NCBI RefSeq assembly: GCF_001612765.1
Contig: NZ_BDBB01000002.1
Coordinates: 248,001-312,000 of the forward strand
Direction of reading: 5' to 3'
Length of the DNA stretch: 64,000 nt
DNA from: Nocardia arthritidis NBRC 100137
GTDB taxonomy: Bacteria; Actinomycetota; Actinomycetes; Mycobacteriales; Mycobacteriaceae
Below are positions 17,009-29,308 of the stretch, piece after piece. A program made the position numbers and the translations under genes. Every line of letters starts with the position of its first letter. Position 1 is the stretch's first letter. Below the pieces are notes generated by a model that saw only the letters and a program-made list of their open reading frames with translations, did not search any database and had not been told where the DNA came from.

Positions 17009-17019
17009 GCGAGCGAGAC

Positions 17020-18318
17020 ATGCCTTTCCACCGTAATCTCCGTCGGCTGCTGCGTCTCGTGGCCGCCCCCCTCGCGCTCGGGCTCGTCCTGACCGGCGGC
17101 TGTTCGGCTTCCGAGCCCGCCGCCGCCCCCGGTGTCACCCGCGAGGCGTGCCCGCACGCGATCCACCGCGACAAGGGCTGTATCTATCTGGGTGTTCTGT
17201 CGGACCTGAACAACGGCCCCTTCGCTCCGCTCGGAAAGTCGCTGCAGGACGGACAACTCGCGTTCTGGAACGAGGTGAACAAGCAGGGTGGCATCGGCGG
17301 ATACGAGATCGACATCGCGACCTACACCCGCGACACCGCCTACGATCCGCGCAGGCACGTAGCGGAATTCGAGAACATAGCCCCTCATGTGCTGGCCCTC
17401 GCGATGAGCTTCGGGACCGCGCAGACCCTGGCCGTCCTCGGCGAGATGGACGACGCGGACCTGGTCACCGGGGCAGGCACCCTCTGGTCCGGCTGGCAAT
17501 ACCGCTCCACCGACCGAGACCTGGTGCTGGACGACGGCTTCTCGTACTGCACGGAAGCCGTGCTGGGCCTGGACTGGTTCGCGCAGAACCACTACCAGCC
17601 GCGCACTCTCGGCGTGGTCGCCTACCGCGGCAACTACGGCGGTGACTACGCCAGCGGGGCGCTCAAGTGGGCACTGGACAACGGCGCGACCATCACCGCT
17701 CGGATCGACACCGGGCCCAACCCCGAAGTCGGCAACCAGGATTACCCGGTCGCCGAGATCATGGCCGATCCGCCCGACGTGGTCCTGCTGGCCACCGGAC
17801 CGGCCGAAGCCGCCGAGATCGTCGGCAAACTGGCGAAATCCGGTTACACGGGCCGGTTCCTCGGATCGACCCCGACCTGGAACAGCGCGCTGCTCAAGAC
17901 CCCGGCCGCGCCCGCGCTGATGTCGCTCTACAACTACACCTCTCCGTTCGACGGTTGGGACGGCATGAGCCTCGGCGCCCAACGGGCCAGGAACGCCGCG
18001 CCGAGCGAACCGACGAATTTCGGCTACAACCTGGGCTGGGCGATCTCCTATCCGATGAAGGCGCTGCTCACCAAGGCAGCCGAGACCGGCGGACTGGACC
18101 GGCCGACCCTGCGCAAGACCCTTGCCGGGCTCACCGTCGACTCCGAGGGAATGGCGGCGCAGCAGATCTACGGGCGGGACGAACCCGACGTCGCGGCGCA
18201 ACGCGCGGTGGTCAACGTGCCCGATCCGTCCACGTCATTGGGGTCGCGCACCGTGGTCGCCGACTACCGCAGCCCGACCTTGAAACGGATATCGCTGCGC
18301 GAACCGTGCACGCGATGA
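17020..18318 (+). CDS. ABC transporter substrate-binding lipoprotein, tandem paralogue
   Basis: 432 residues, starting 11 bp after the preceding paralogue. A signal peptide with lipobox LTGGC gives a lipid-anchored protein. It parallels its neighbour along its whole length: CPHAIHRDKGCIYLGVLSDL, NGQLAFWN-like helix, SFGTAQTLAVLGEM, GNYGGDYASGA, VLLATGPAEAAEIV, and TSPFDGWDGMSLGA. Side chains around the ligand cleft differ, suggesting a different ligand. The pair arose by tandem duplication. The ribosome site (GCGAGCGAG) is weak, so translational coupling is likely. Confidence 0.9.
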   Translation: MPFHRNLRRLLRLVAAPLALGLVLTGGCSASEPAAAPGVTREACPHAIHRDKGCIYLGVLSDLNNGPFAPLGKSLQDGQLAFWNEVNKQGGIGGYEIDIATYTRDTAYDPRRHVAEFENIAPHVLALAMSFGTAQTLAVLGEMDDADLVTGAGTLWSGWQYRSTDRDLVLDDGFSYCTEAVLGLDWFAQNHYQPRTLGVVAYRGNYGGDYASGALKWALDNGATITARIDTGPNPEVGNQDYPVAEIMADPPDVVLLATGPAEAAEIVGKLAKSGYTGRFLGSTPTWNSALLKTPAAPALMSLYNYTSPFDGWDGMSLGAQRARNAAPSEPTNFGYNLGWAISYPMKALLTKAAETGGLDRPTLRKTLAGLTVDSEGMAAQQIYGRDEPDVAAQRAVVNVPDPSTSLGSRTVVADYRSPTLKRISLREPCTR

Positions 18319-18495
18319 GCCGCAACCGGTTTGTGGAAGGACGGAATTCGGGTTCCGGGGGGACGGGCCCTCGCGACCCGCGTTCTCCCGCACTCGGGCA
18401 GCGGCCTCCTTCGATCAGCCGCCGCCCGAGTCGGCCCGGCCTGCGCCGGACGTAGTCGGTCTGGGCGGTAGAACCGGTGCAGCCGCTCGGTGGGC

Positions 18496-19359
18496 TCAGG
18501 CCGCGGCGATGAGCGCGACCGAGGCCAACGCCAGGACCAGGCCAGCCTGCTGCTGCCGGTGGACCCGCTCGCCGAGCAGGACCATCGCCAGCAGCACGGT
18601 CACGGCCGGATAGAGCGAGCCGATGACGCTCACCAGCGACAGCAGCGAGCCGTGGAAGGCATACAGCAGCGCGGCGTTGCTGATGACGTCCAGCGCGCTG
18701 ATATAGCAGGCCAGTCGTAGGGGCTCGCCCCGCAGCCGCCCGAAATCGCGGGCGGTCAGCGCGGTGAGCCACACCACCGCGGTGGCCGCGAGGCGCTGCA
18801 TGAGCAGCGGCCACAGTCCGGACTGGGCCGATGTCTCGTGCAAGAAGACGAAGGCGAATCCGTACGCGACGCCTGATCCGATGGTCAGCGCGGCGACCTT
18901 GCGGGTGAACCGCAGTTCGCGTCCCCCGGTGATCTCCTCCGTCACCTCGTCCGGCGACTCCCGGCTCACCAGAAGTACCGCGACCAGCGCGAACACGATG
19001 CCCGCGAAGGCGAGCGGGCCGGGGCGCTCGCCGGTCACCAGCCCGGCGAGTACCGGAATGCCCGCGACCAGCACCGCCGTCAACGGTGAGACCACTGCCA
19101 TCGGACCGCCTGCCAGCGCGGCGTAGAACCACCACACCGCGACACCGCTGGCGACACCCGCCGCGGCGCCCCACCACAGCGAGGCGGCGTCCGCGCTCCC
19201 GGACACGAACGGAAGCAGCGCGAGCACCAGCAGCACCGAGAACGGATAGGAATAGATGACGACGCGCAGTGCGGTCACCCGCCGCGACGCCACGCCACCG
19301 TAGAAATCGCTCACGCCGTAGCCCACCGCGGCTACCAGCGCGAGCAGGACGGCGGTCAA
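18496..19359 (-). CDS. EamA-family membrane transporter
   Basis: 287 residues with ten hydrophobic helices in two EamA repeats. The first opens with [19 protein letters not shown], a variant typical of the actinobacterial DMT branch, and closes with [22 protein letters not shown]. The second repeat ends [18 protein letters not shown] before a QQQAG loop. The ATG overlaps the smpB stop by 4 bp (ATGA), so it is translationally coupled to smpB. Substrate unknown. Confidence 0.85.
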   Translation of the reverse strand: MTAVLLALVAAVGYGVSDFYGGVASRRVTALRVVIYSYPFSVLLVLALLPFVSGSADAASLWWGAAAGVASGVAVWWFYAALAGGPMAVVSPLTAVLVAGIPVLAGLVTGERPGPLAFAGIVFALVAVLLVSRESPDEVTEEITGGRELRFTRKVAALTIGSGVAYGFAFVFLHETSAQSGLWPLLMQRLAATAVVWLTALTARDFGRLRGEPLRLACYISALDVISNAALLYAFHGSLLSLVSVIGSLYPAVTVLLAMVLLGERVHRQQQAGLVLALASVALIAAA

Positions 19360-19829
19360 CGCATGCCTTTGACCCGCCGTCCTAGTTCACGGGTGACCTC
19401 TCGCTCGGCCGTGCGCCGGGCCAAGTCCTGGCGCTTGTCGTAGTCCTGCTTACCCTTGGCCAGCGCCAGCTCGACCTTCACCTTGCCGTCGGAGAAGTAC
19501 ATCGACAGCGGCACCAGCGTCTGGTTGCCCTCTCGGGACTTGCCGACCAACCGCTCGATCTCACGCTTGTGCAGCAGCAGCTTGCGCACCCGGCGCGGCG
19601 CGTGGTTGGTCCAGGTGCCGTGGCTGAACTCGGGGATGTGCAGCCCACGCAGCCACACTTCGCCGTTGTCCACCGTCGCGAACGCGTCCACCAGCGATGC
19701 CTTGCCCTCACGCAGGCTCTTCACCTCGGTGCCGACCAGCGCGATTCCGGCCTCGTAGATGTCCAGAATCGTGTAGTTGTGCCGCGCCCGGCGGTTGGTC
19801 GCGATGACCTTGCGCCCCTTCTCCTTCAT
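19356..19829 (-). CDS. smpB: SsrA-binding protein
   Basis: 157 residues, normal for SmpB. The start [19 protein letters not shown] leads into the OB-fold core ([36 protein letters not shown]) and the basic C-terminal tail ([19 protein letters not shown]). The protein binds the tRNA-like part of tmRNA and places it in the empty A site of stalled ribosomes. The ATG at 19829 was chosen because the family starts there; upstream extensions are proline and arginine rich. It shares a 4-bp overlap with the EamA gene. Confidence 0.97.
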   Translation of the reverse strand: MKEKGRKVIATNRRARHNYTILDIYEAGIALVGTEVKSLREGKASLVDAFATVDNGEVWLRGLHIPEFSHGTWTNHAPRRVRKLLLHKREIERLVGKSREGNQTLVPLSMYFSDGKVKVELALAKGKQDYDKRQDLARRTAEREVTRELGRRVKGMR

Positions 19830-19885
19830 AACGGTCCACTCTAAGTGACTCGGCAACCGGTTTATTCCCGCAGGTCGCGCAGGCC

Positions 19886-20128
19886 CTAACCACCCTGATG
19901 CAGCACCGCGTAGAGCGTGAGGACGGCCAGGAACGCGACGAGCAGCGCCACCGTCGACATTCGCGGCAGGCCGGGGCGCGGTGGTGGTGGCCGGCGCCGC
20001 AGCCATACGTTCTCCACCGCCGGATCGGTTCTGCTGCGGACGTACGGCGGCGCGTCCGGAGTCTCACCCCCCACCGAGCCGGTAGAAATGTCATCGCCCA
20101 CGTCACTGGAACCCTCACCCGGTGCCAT
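19886..20128 (-). CDS. small single-pass membrane protein
   Basis: 80 residues from ATG 20128 (a TTG 39 bp upstream is possible). The first ~50 residues are polar and proline-rich ([13 protein letters not shown]), followed by one hydrophobic helix, [20 protein letters not shown], at the C-terminus. The likely topology is a cytoplasmic tail with one membrane anchor. It lies 56 bp upstream of smpB on the same strand. I do not recognise the family. The ribosome site is weak, so the call rests on codon pattern and the clean helix. Confidence 0.55.
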   Translation of the reverse strand: MAPGEGSSDVGDDISTGSVGGETPDAPPYVRSRTDPAVENVWLRRRPPPPRPGLPRMSTVALLVAFLAVLTLYAVLHQGG

Positions 20129-20195
20129 AGCCAGAACGGTAGCCGCCACGACGGCGACCCGCCGCAATTCCCGCGCGGCGCAACCCAGTTGGAAC

Positions 20196-21275
20196 TCAGG
20201 CCAGGCGTCGCCGGAACGCCTCGGGGGACGCGCCGGTCGTCAGGTCGACGGTGTGGACGCCCAGTTCGACCCCGTCCTCGGTGAGCTCGAGCACCATGAA
20301 GCCCAGCTCGTGATAGTTCTCGTACAGCGCATTGTGGCCCGCGCTCGCGGTGAGCCGCGGCTCGGCCCCGACCGTCTTGGCGGCCGCGCCGGACACGATC
20401 TGCCTGGTTCCCTTCGTTGCCGCCGTGGGTTCGAGCACCTGGAGGGAGTGGTCGTGACCGGACAGGATGAACTGGCAGCGGCCGATCACATGGTCTTCGA
20501 TGAAACGCTTCACGTGCACGCCGTTGATCGGTTCCAGCGACAAGCCTTCGTAGCGGCCTGCGTCTCCGTGCGGGCCGTTGTTCAGATACGGGTGGTGGGT
20601 GCAGGCGATCTTCCAGGTGGCGGGCGATTCGGTGAGGGCGCGATCGAGCCACTCGCGCTGCTCGTTCATGAACTGTCCGTCGACCGCCCAATAGGGTGCG
20701 AAGACCGGCGGCAGGTAGGCGGCCAACGGGTTGACGTCGAGGACGAAGAATTCGACGACAGGGTTCGCCTCGGGAATCCGCACCGAGTAGTAGCGGCTCG
20801 GCATCCACCAGCGCCTGGAGACGGCGTGGTATTCCACCTCGGCGTTGCCGCGCAGCAGCCAGCCGCCGTCACCGCCGAGCACCGAGCTGTTGTCGTGGTT
20901 GCCCAACACCATCAGCCAAGGGAAATCCAATCCGGTATTGGGATTTTCGAACTTGCCGGCGAACTGTTGGTCGGCGGCGCCGTCGGGTCCGTGTTCGTAG
21001 ATGTTGTCGCCGAGGCCGAGTGCCAGCGAGACGGGTTCGCGGCCGTGCAGCGCGCGCATGGCGTCGGCGACCGCCCACTGGGTGCGGGTACCGGTGCCCG
21101 CGTCGCCGGTCACCAGCACCCGCACCCGGCGCTCGGCCGGGAAGGGAAACTTCGTGACCCCCTCGGCGACGGGTACCGCGTGCGCCGGAGTGCGGCCGAC
21201 CACCGTGGCCCCGGCCGCGAGAGTGGCCGCACCGGCGAGGAACTCCCGGCGCCCGATCGTCTCGCTCCGACTCAC
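20196..21275 (-). CDS. Tat-exported metallophosphoesterase
   Basis: 359 residues from GTG 21275, which has GGAGG five bases upstream. A Tat signal is evident (TIGRREFLAGAATLAAGATVVG). The calcineurin-like metal motifs are in order: VTGDAGTG, LGLGDNIYE, VLGNHDN, CTHHPYL and LSGHDHSLQ. It is a dinuclear-metal phosphoesterase acting outside the cytoplasmic membrane; the actinobacterial Tat-linked members resemble alkaline phosphatase or phosphodiesterase-type enzymes. Substrate unknown. It is transcribed with recQ (76 bp apart) on the minus strand. Confidence 0.88.
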   Translation of the reverse strand: MSRSETIGRREFLAGAATLAAGATVVGRTPAHAVPVAEGVTKFPFPAERRVRVLVTGDAGTGTRTQWAVADAMRALHGREPVSLALGLGDNIYEHGPDGAADQQFAGKFENPNTGLDFPWLMVLGNHDNSSVLGGDGGWLLRGNAEVEYHAVSRRWWMPSRYYSVRIPEANPVVEFFVLDVNPLAAYLPPVFAPYWAVDGQFMNEQREWLDRALTESPATWKIACTHHPYLNNGPHGDAGRYEGLSLEPINGVHVKRFIEDHVIGRCQFILSGHDHSLQVLEPTAATKGTRQIVSGAAAKTVGAEPRLTASAGHNALYENYHELGFMVLELTEDGVELGVHTVDLTTGASPEAFRRRLA

Positions 21276-21351
21276 GCTGTCCTCCACAGTCCTCGACGGT
21301 CCCGTCCGGTCGCCATCCTCGCCCCTCGGTACCCCGTGTGACGGTAGCGGC

Positions 21352-23235
<1,884 letters not shown>

Positions 23236-23423
23236 CCTACGAGCGCCAGGGCGGGGCGGTACCGGCACCGTTCGGCGTTCGCCCTGGTGGGCCACCGAGT
23301 TGTCCACATGTGGATAATCCCAGATCCGAAGCTCTCGCCGCGGTGCACCGACCTCGGGTTTCCTCCGCTCTGGCGGAAATCTCGAGTCTTACCGCTCGGT
23401 TCGGCGCTGTTATGTTGTCGCTC

Positions 23424-24395
23424 ATGGCAAAAGGGACAGGGATCCGGGTGCGCGCCGCGGTACTGAGCGCCGTCGCCGTGGTCGCCGGGCTCACCACGGC
23501 GATGCCGGCGGCACAGGCGGAGACATTTCCCGCCATGTGCTCGGACGGCTGGGAGACCACGACCATCGTCGAAGGAGTCGGCAATCTCGAGAATCTCGAT
23601 TCCGACGGACGCGGCGGTTTCTACCTCACCGGTCTGATGGACGGTTACCTGGCGCACGTCGACAGCGCCGGGCGAATGACGAAGCTGGTCACCGATCTGC
23701 ACCGCCCTGCGGGGGTGCGAGTTGCCGGGCGCTATGTCTACTTCCTCACCGGGGACGGCCTCAGCGAGCCGCCGGGCACGCTCCAGCGCTACGACATCGA
23801 GACCGGCGCGGTGCACGTCCTGCTGACCGGGCTGAACGGGCCGAACGGCCTGTTGCTGCTGCCGGATGGCAGCCTGCTGTTCACCACCATCGGCCTGAGC
23901 GGTCCGAGCGGTATCTCCCGCTACTGGCCCGAGACGAACGACTACGAGCGGGATTGGGCGGCGCTGCCGCCGTCCAACGGCCTCGCGCTGGCCGCGGACG
24001 GCGAATCGATCTTCGTCGACACCATGACGCTGCAGATCCTGCGCGTGCGGCTCGACGATCCGGCGCATCCCACCGTCGTCTCCGGCATCCCGGACCTGGT
24101 CGCGCTGCCCGACGATATGGAGGCCACCCGGGCCGGTGCGCTGTTCGTCGCCGATCACATTCTCGGCGCCGTCTATCGGGTGGACACGACGACCGGCGCC
24201 ACCTGCGCGATCATCACGGGTCTGATCAAGCCCGGCCCGGTGCGCAATCCGCCGGACGGCGCCACGTCGGTGCGCATCGACCGGGACGGGAATGCGTGGG
24301 CGCTGTTCGTCACCGGCATGGACGGCACCCTGCGCCGCCTGCGCCCACCGCCGGGGATCGATCTCACCCCGGCGAACCCGGCGCGGGCCGGATAG
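23424..24395 (+). CDS. secreted SMP-30/gluconolactonase-like beta-propeller protein
   Basis: 323 residues from ATG 23424 (ATG 23412 also possible). A signal peptide is clear (VRAAVLSAVAVVAGLTTAMPAAQA). The mature part has repeated propeller strands (GGFYLTGLMDGYLAHVD, GLNGPNGLLLLPDGSLLFTT, SNGLALAADGESIFVD), as in SMP-30/strictosidine synthase-like proteins. The Pro-Asn-Gly and metal-loop pattern is only partly conserved, so lactonase activity is uncertain. TATGTT at 23411-23416 lies just upstream, so the transcript may be leaderless. Confidence 0.75.
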   Translation: MAKGTGIRVRAAVLSAVAVVAGLTTAMPAAQAETFPAMCSDGWETTTIVEGVGNLENLDSDGRGGFYLTGLMDGYLAHVDSAGRMTKLVTDLHRPAGVRVAGRYVYFLTGDGLSEPPGTLQRYDIETGAVHVLLTGLNGPNGLLLLPDGSLLFTTIGLSGPSGISRYWPETNDYERDWAALPPSNGLALAADGESIFVDTMTLQILRVRLDDPAHPTVVSGIPDLVALPDDMEATRAGALFVADHILGAVYRVDTTTGATCAIITGLIKPGPVRNPPDGATSVRIDRDGNAWALFVTGMDGTLRRLRPPPGIDLTPANPARAG

Positions 24396-24402
24396 CTCGA
24401 GA

Positions 24403-24423
24403 GACCTCCGGCATGGGGAGGTC
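24403..24423 (+). terminator. hairpin after the beta-propeller gene
   Basis: GACCTCC (24403-24409) and GGAGGTC (24417-24423) form a perfect 7-bp stem with a 7-nt loop shortly after the stop codon. No T-tract follows, so this is a weak or factor-assisted terminator candidate. Confidence 0.4.
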
Positions 24424-24503
24424 GCCGCGTTGTACACATCCGAGAGGAGGAAAGCCGTGGTCGAAGCGGCGTCCCCGCGAGAGGTGAGGCGACGGCAAAC
24501 AAC

Positions 24504-25289
24504 TCAGCCGCGCAGGCGGTCGAGGACCTTCTCGTGCAACAGGCCGTTGGTGGCGATCGCGTCGCCACCGTGCGGACCGGGTTCGCCGTCCAACGCGGAG
24601 AAACGCCCGCCCGCTTCGCGGACGAGAATGTCCAGGGCGGCCAGGTCCCACAGCGAGACCTCCGGTTCGGTGGCGATGTCGACGGCGCCTTCGGCGAGCA
24701 GGCAGTAGCTGAGGAAATCGCCGTAGCCGCGCACGCGCCACACGTCGTCGGTCAGGGAGATGAACTGTTCACGCAAGCCGCGCTCGCGCCAGCCGGACAG
24801 ACTGGAGAACGCCAGGCTGGCCGAACCCAGCTCGCCGACGGCGGAGACCGAGATCGGCTCGGCCGCCTGCCCGTCGAAGCTCGACCACGCGCCCGCCCCC
24901 GCGGCCGCCCACCAGCGCCGTACCAGGGACGGCGCGCTCACCACGCCGACAACCGGTTCGCCGTTCTCCAGCAGCGCGATCAGCGTCGCCCAGATGGGCA
25001 CCCCGCGCACGAAGTTCTTCGTGCCGTCGATCGGGTCGACCACCCATTGCCGCCCGTTGAATTCGGCGTCGCCGCCGAACTCCTCGCCGAGTACCGCGTC
25101 GTCCGGTCGTTGCTCGGACAACACCTGCCGGATCGCCTGCTCCACGGCCAGGTCGGCGTCCGACACCGGCGTCAGGTCCGGCTTCGCGTCGACCTTCAGG
25201 TCCAGCGCACCGAAGCGAGCCCGGGTGATCGCGTCGGCGGCGTCGGCCAGCCCCAGGGCCAGTTCGAGATCGGAGGAGTACACAGCCAC
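24504..25289 (-). CDS. hisN: histidinol-phosphatase (inositol monophosphatase fold)
   Basis: 261 residues from GTG 25289 (GTG 25298 possible). The metal-dependent IMPase fold is shown by [26 protein letters not shown] and [15 protein letters not shown]. The [15 protein letters not shown] form is typical of actinobacterial HisN, which dephosphorylates L-histidinol phosphate in histidine synthesis, rather than of general inositol phosphatases. It is 50 bp downstream of the FMN reductase gene and probably co-transcribed. hisN lies near prfB in relatives such as Corynebacterium (from memory). Confidence 0.8.
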   Translation of the reverse strand: MAVYSSDLELALGLADAADAITRARFGALDLKVDAKPDLTPVSDADLAVEQAIRQVLSEQRPDDAVLGEEFGGDAEFNGRQWVVDPIDGTKNFVRGVPIWATLIALLENGEPVVGVVSAPSLVRRWWAAAGAGAWSSFDGQAAEPISVSAVGELGSASLAFSSLSGWRERGLREQFISLTDDVWRVRGYGDFLSYCLLAEGAVDIATEPEVSLWDLAALDILVREAGGRFSALDGEPGPHGGDAIATNGLLHEKVLDRLRG

Positions 25290-25339
25290 GCTCCGCACCC
25301 TATCGGTTCGCCCCGGCTGCTCTCGTTCCCGTCCGGCGC

Positions 25340-25936
25340 TCACCCCACGGGTTCCAGCGACCGTGCCGCGGCCAACGCGCTCGCCCACCAGTGCAGCTGG
25401 TCGAGCATCGCCGTCGCGACGGCCGCGGGCTCTTCCGGCTCCCTCAACCGTCCCTCCTCGTCGAAAAGCAGGTAGTAGCGCGGGAAGGACACGTAGTGAC
25501 GAATGGTGTGCGCGTTGAGTTCGTTGAAGATCTGCCGCAGGTGTTCGATGGCGAGCAGGCCACCGGAGGCTCCGCTGTAGCCGACGAAGCCGATCGCCTT
25601 CGCGTCCCACTGGGTGAAGTGCCAATCGATGACGGCCTTGAGGGAGGCGGGGATGCTGCGGTTGTAGTCGGGTGTGACGATGACGAAGGCGTCGGCCGCC
25701 GCGAGCCCGCGCGTGAGGTCGGTCATGCCTTCGGGCCGCGGCGGGTTCGGGTCCATCGCCGGAGGCACCGCGGGCAACTCCAGGGGAATGTGCGCCTCCG
25801 CCAGATCGATGACGTCCACCTCGAACCCACCGTGGCGCCACGCCTGCTCGCTGAACCAGGTAGCCACGACGGGGCCGAAGCGGCCCTCCCGGACGCTGCC
25901 GATGATCACCGCTAGCTTCAAGGGAGCGTTGGACAT
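25340..25936 (-). CDS. NADPH-dependent FMN reductase-family flavoprotein
   Basis: 198 residues from ATG 25936, with GGAGG 6 nt upstream. The flavodoxin-like fold is shown by [19 protein letters not shown] (FMN phosphate loop), [22 protein letters not shown] and [19 protein letters not shown]. Such cytosolic enzymes reduce FMN, quinones or azo compounds with NADPH. It is divergent from an MmyB-type regulator at 26078, which is likely to control it, and sits upstream of hisN. Confidence 0.9.
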   Translation of the reverse strand: MSNAPLKLAVIIGSVREGRFGPVVATWFSEQAWRHGGFEVDVIDLAEAHIPLELPAVPPAMDPNPPRPEGMTDLTRGLAAADAFVIVTPDYNRSIPASLKAVIDWHFTQWDAKAIGFVGYSGASGGLLAIEHLRQIFNELNAHTIRHYVSFPRYYLLFDEEGRLREPEEPAAVATAMLDQLHWWASALAAARSLEPVG

Positions 25937-26077
25937 GCTGTTCCTCCTCGGATTTGAAGCGGCCCGGCTCGGGCCGCCCACTCAATCTGCCGCCCGGCGC
26001 GCGGAGCAGGGAGACCGTCGTAAGAGTGGTAGTGACAGGGACACCCTCCGGGCGGCGCGCCTTGTTAGCTTCGAGAG

Positions 26078-26938
26078 GTGAGCGACAACGAACTCGGGCT
26101 CTTCCTGCGCAGCCGCCGCGAAGCGGTGACGCCCGCGCAGGTCGGCCTGCCCACCGGCCCGCGGCGGCGCACCCCGGGCTTGCGGCGCTCCGAGCTGGCC
26201 ACCTCGGCCGGGGTCAGCGTGGAATACGTCACGCGCCTCGAGCAGGGTCGTGACCGGCATCCCTCGCCACCGGTGCTTTCCGCGCTCGCGGACGCGTTGC
26301 GGTTGAGCCCCGCCGAGCGCATCCACCTGCACCGGTTGAGCAAGTCGGTGGACAGTGGGTTCACCTGCGTGGGCGACGCGCAGCCGCTGCGCGAGGTGCG
26401 GCCGACCGTGCGCGCGATCCTGGATCGGCTCGAACCCGCGCCCGCCGTAGTGGTCAACCGCCTCACCGAAGTGCTCGCCTACACCGCCGGTTACCACCGG
26501 CTGATGGCGCCGACCGGACTGTTCGACAGCCCGCATGCCCCGCCCAACCTGGCGCGTTTCGTCTTCCGCCTGCCCGGCGCCCGCAACATCTACCCGGACT
26601 GGGAGCACATCGCCGACGCGACGGTCGCCACATTGAAGCAAGGGCCGTTCCGAGCCGACCCGCATATCGCCGCCCTCGCCGACGAGCTCACCGTCACCGT
26701 GGGCCCGGCGTTCGCCGATCGGGTCGAGACGGTGCCGAGCCTGGCAGCCGCCACCGGCATCACCCGTCTCGCCCACCCCGGGGCCGGTTCGCTACGCCTG
26801 GCCTACGAATCCCTCGAACTCTCCGCCGACGACGACCAGCGGGTGATCGTCTACCTGCCCGCCGACGACGCCACGGCCGCCGCCCTCGACGCGCTCAACG
26901 GACGCCGTCCCGGCGGACTGCACGCGGTCTCGGGCTGA
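26078..26938 (+). CDS. XRE/MmyB-like transcriptional regulator (intact)
   Basis: 286 residues from GTG 26078. Residues 1-85 carry the XRE helix-turn-helix ([47 protein letters not shown]). Residues ~105-285 are the MmyB ligand-binding domain ([38 protein letters not shown]). These one-component regulators usually repress a divergent oxidoreductase gene; here that is the FMN reductase, 141 bp away. It is a useful intact comparison for the split MmyB gene at 7570-11741. Confidence 0.9.
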   Translation: MSDNELGLFLRSRREAVTPAQVGLPTGPRRRTPGLRRSELATSAGVSVEYVTRLEQGRDRHPSPPVLSALADALRLSPAERIHLHRLSKSVDSGFTCVGDAQPLREVRPTVRAILDRLEPAPAVVVNRLTEVLAYTAGYHRLMAPTGLFDSPHAPPNLARFVFRLPGARNIYPDWEHIADATVATLKQGPFRADPHIAALADELTVTVGPAFADRVETVPSLAAATGITRLAHPGAGSLRLAYESLELSADDDQRVIVYLPADDATAAALDALNGRRPGGLHAVSG

Positions 26939-27331
26939 GCGGGCAGTACCCCGGCGCGGGCGGAGCACGAACTTCGACCACGGCCGGAATCAGTGGAGTT
27001 CGACACACCGCTCGGCCGGGCCCGGTCCGCCGGTCCGGCAAGACGACCGATCGGCCGCGACGGCATCTCGCCGTGCGAGAAAGCGGTCATCGACCCCACG
27101 AATTCCAATCACCAACTGCGCCAAGCGCGGTCGCCGTTTAGGGTGGAAACCCATGAGGCGTCCCTCACAGCAAACCCGCCCCGCGGGGAGCCGGGAACGT
27201 GCGTGTGACGTCCCGGCGACCCGACCGGCCGGCCCGCGCACGACGGTCCCCACCCCCGGCGACGCCGTCCCCGGTCATCCCGCGCGCACTCGTGTGCTGC
27301 CGCCGCAGAGGGGCAGCTAGGCTTGACGATC
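26939..27331. other. intergenic region upstream of prfB
   Basis: 393 bp. TAGGCT at 27318-27323 is a good -10 box placed 8 nt before the GTG at 27332, implying a leaderless prfB transcript. A 56-codon open frame begins at ATG 27152 behind TAGGGT (27137-27142) and ends at the TAG before prfB. It could be a small upstream gene, but its composition is not convincing. Nothing else is evident. Confidence 0.45.
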
Positions 27332-28447
27332 GTGCATCCTGACGTTTCCGCTGATCTCGCCGAACTCGACGCCACCCTGAAGACGGTCGAATCGGTCCTC
27401 GACATCGACGAGCTGCGCCGTCGTATCGACGAGCTCGAGCATCAGGCCGCCGACCCCGACCTGTGGAACGACCAGGACCACGCCCAGCAGGTCACCAGTG
27501 AGCTGTCACATGCCCAGGGCGAACTGCGCCGGGTGGAGGAGCTGCGCCAGCGGCTCGACGATCTGCCGGTGCTCTACGAACTGGCCGAGGGGGAAGAGGG
27601 CGAGGCCAGGACCAGCGCGCTCGCCGAGGCCGACGCCGAGCGGGTCGCGCTGCACAGCGACGTCGAGGCGATGGAGGTCCGCACGCTGCTGTCGGGCGAG
27701 TACGACAAGCGCGACGCGCTGGTGAACATCCGTTCCGGCGCCGGTGGCGTGGACGCCGCCGACTGGGCCGAGATGCTGATGCGCATGTACATCCGCTGGG
27801 CCGACCGGCACAAGTACGGGGTCGAGGTCTACGACACCTCCTACGCCGAGGAAGCGGGCATCAAGAGCGCCACCTTCGCGGTGAAGACGCCCTATGCCTA
27901 CGGCACGCTGTCGGTCGAGATGGGCACCCACCGGCTGGTGCGGATCAGCCCGTTCGACAACCAGGGTCGCCGCCAGACCTCCTTCGCCGAGGTCGAGGTG
28001 CTACCCGTGGTCGAGACCACCGACCACATCGAGGTGCCGGAGACGGAGATCCGCGTCGACGTGTACCGCTCGTCGGGCCCGGGCGGCCAGAGCGTCAACA
28101 CCACCGACTCCGCGGTCCGCATCACCCACCTGCCCACCGGCATCGTGGTCACCTGCCAGAACGAGAAATCGCAGCTACAGAACAAGATCTCGGCCATGCG
28201 CGTGCTGCAGGCCAAGCTCCTGGAGCGCAAGCGGCAGGAAGAGCGCGCCGAGATGGACGCGCTGAAGACCAACGAGGGTGCGTCCTGGGGCAATCAGATG
28301 CGCTCCTACGTACTGCACCCCTACCAGATGGTCAAGGACCTGCGGACGAACTACGAGGTCAACAATCCGTCGGCGGTGCTCGACGGCGACATCGACGGGT
28401 TCATCGAGTCGGGTATCCGCTGGCGAATGCGAGAGCAGGCGAGCTAG
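27332..28447 (+). CDS. prfB: peptide chain release factor 2
   Basis: 371 residues. RF2 recognises UAA and UGA stop codons: the SPF motif is in [12 protein letters not shown] and the catalytic GGQ in [18 protein letters not shown]. Frame is continuous from start to stop, so the autoregulatory frameshift of E. coli prfB is absent. GTG 27332 was preferred over TTG 27323 because the TTG overlaps the -10-like TAGGCT, and because the mycobacterial protein, as I remember it, starts at the equivalent residue. It heads a run prfB-mscS-small membrane protein-ftsE-ftsX. Confidence 0.96.
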   Translation: MHPDVSADLAELDATLKTVESVLDIDELRRRIDELEHQAADPDLWNDQDHAQQVTSELSHAQGELRRVEELRQRLDDLPVLYELAEGEEGEARTSALAEADAERVALHSDVEAMEVRTLLSGEYDKRDALVNIRSGAGGVDAADWAEMLMRMYIRWADRHKYGVEVYDTSYAEEAGIKSATFAVKTPYAYGTLSVEMGTHRLVRISPFDNQGRRQTSFAEVEVLPVVETTDHIEVPETEIRVDVYRSSGPGGQSVNTTDSAVRITHLPTGIVVTCQNEKSQLQNKISAMRVLQAKLLERKRQEERAEMDALKTNEGASWGNQMRSYVLHPYQMVKDLRTNYEVNNPSAVLDGDIDGFIESGIRWRMREQAS

Positions 28448-29308
28448 ATGAATGTCGCGGGCATCCAGGCGATCGCTTCCACCGGTTTCACCACGTGGCT
28501 ACGCGGCGCGGGCCTGGAGATCGTGCTGCTCATCCTCGGGGCCATCCTGTTCAGCCGGTTCGCCACCTACCTGAGGGACCGGGTAACCCGCCGGATCGAC
28601 GCCGGATTCCACAGCAGCGACGCCCTGGTGCGCACCGAGGCGGCCAAGCATCGGCACGCGCTGGCCCAGGTGATCACCTGGGTGGTGCTGACCATCGTCT
28701 ACGTCCTGATCACCATGGAGGTGCTGCGGCGCCTCGGCTTCGCCGTCACCGGCCTGGTGGCGCCCGCCGCGGTGCTCGGCGCCGCGCTCGGTTTCGGTGC
28801 GCAGCGCATCGTGCAGGACATTCTCGCCGGGTTCTTCCTGATCACCGAGCGGCAGTACGGGTTCGGCGATGTGGTCCGCATCGCGGTGACTGGAGCCGCG
28901 GAGCAGGCGGAAGGTACGGTCGAGGACGTCACGCTGCGGATCACCACGTTGCGCAACGCGGACGGTGAAGTGATCACGGTGCCCAACGGCCAGATCGTGA
29001 AGGTCACGAACCTGTCGAAGGACTGGGCACGCGCCGCGATCGACGTGCCGGTGGCCGCCAGCGCTGACATCACCAGGGTCAACGAGATCCTGCACGAGGT
29101 CGGTACAAAGGCGTACGAAGACGCTCGTCTGAAGCCGTTGCTGCTCGACGAGCCCACCGTCATGGGTGTGGAAGACCTCACCGTCGACCAGATGAACATC
29201 CGAATGGTTGCCCGGACGTTGCCGGGCAAACAGTTCGAAGTCGGCCGCGAGCTGCGCGTGCGAGTCGCCGCGGCGCTGCGCCGGGAGGGAATCAGTGAGA
29301 CCACGTAG
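28448..29308 (+). CDS. MscS-family mechanosensitive channel
   Basis: 286 residues, beginning directly after the prfB stop. Three N-terminal membrane helices at residues ~18-38, 73-93 and 98-130. The last is the glycine/alanine-rich pore helix (VAPAAVLGAALGFGAQRIVQDILAG). A cytoplasmic beta domain and alpha/beta vestibule follow (GFGDVVRIAVTG, GTVEDVTLRITTLRNADG, TVPNGQIVKVTNLSK). It releases solutes when the membrane is stretched. Its place between prfB and ftsE matches the mycobacterial Rv3104c position. The next gene overlaps its end by 14 bp. Confidence 0.92.
   Translation: MNVAGIQAIASTGFTTWLRGAGLEIVLLILGAILFSRFATYLRDRVTRRIDAGFHSSDALVRTEAAKHRHALAQVITWVVLTIVYVLITMEVLRRLGFAVTGLVAPAAVLGAALGFGAQRIVQDILAGFFLITERQYGFGDVVRIAVTGAAEQAEGTVEDVTLRITTLRNADGEVITVPNGQIVKVTNLSKDWARAAIDVPVAASADITRVNEILHEVGTKAYEDARLKPLLLDEPTVMGVEDLTVDQMNIRMVARTLPGKQFEVGRELRVRVAAALRREGISETT

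Noticed and set aside
27152..27322. 56-codon upstream frame before prfB
   Set aside because: Proline/arginine-rich with no family or ribosome site; noted in the intergenic entry but not supported as a gene.
27323..28447. programmed frameshift in prfB
   Set aside because: The frame is continuous from start to stop, with no internal UGA or slippery CUU U site.
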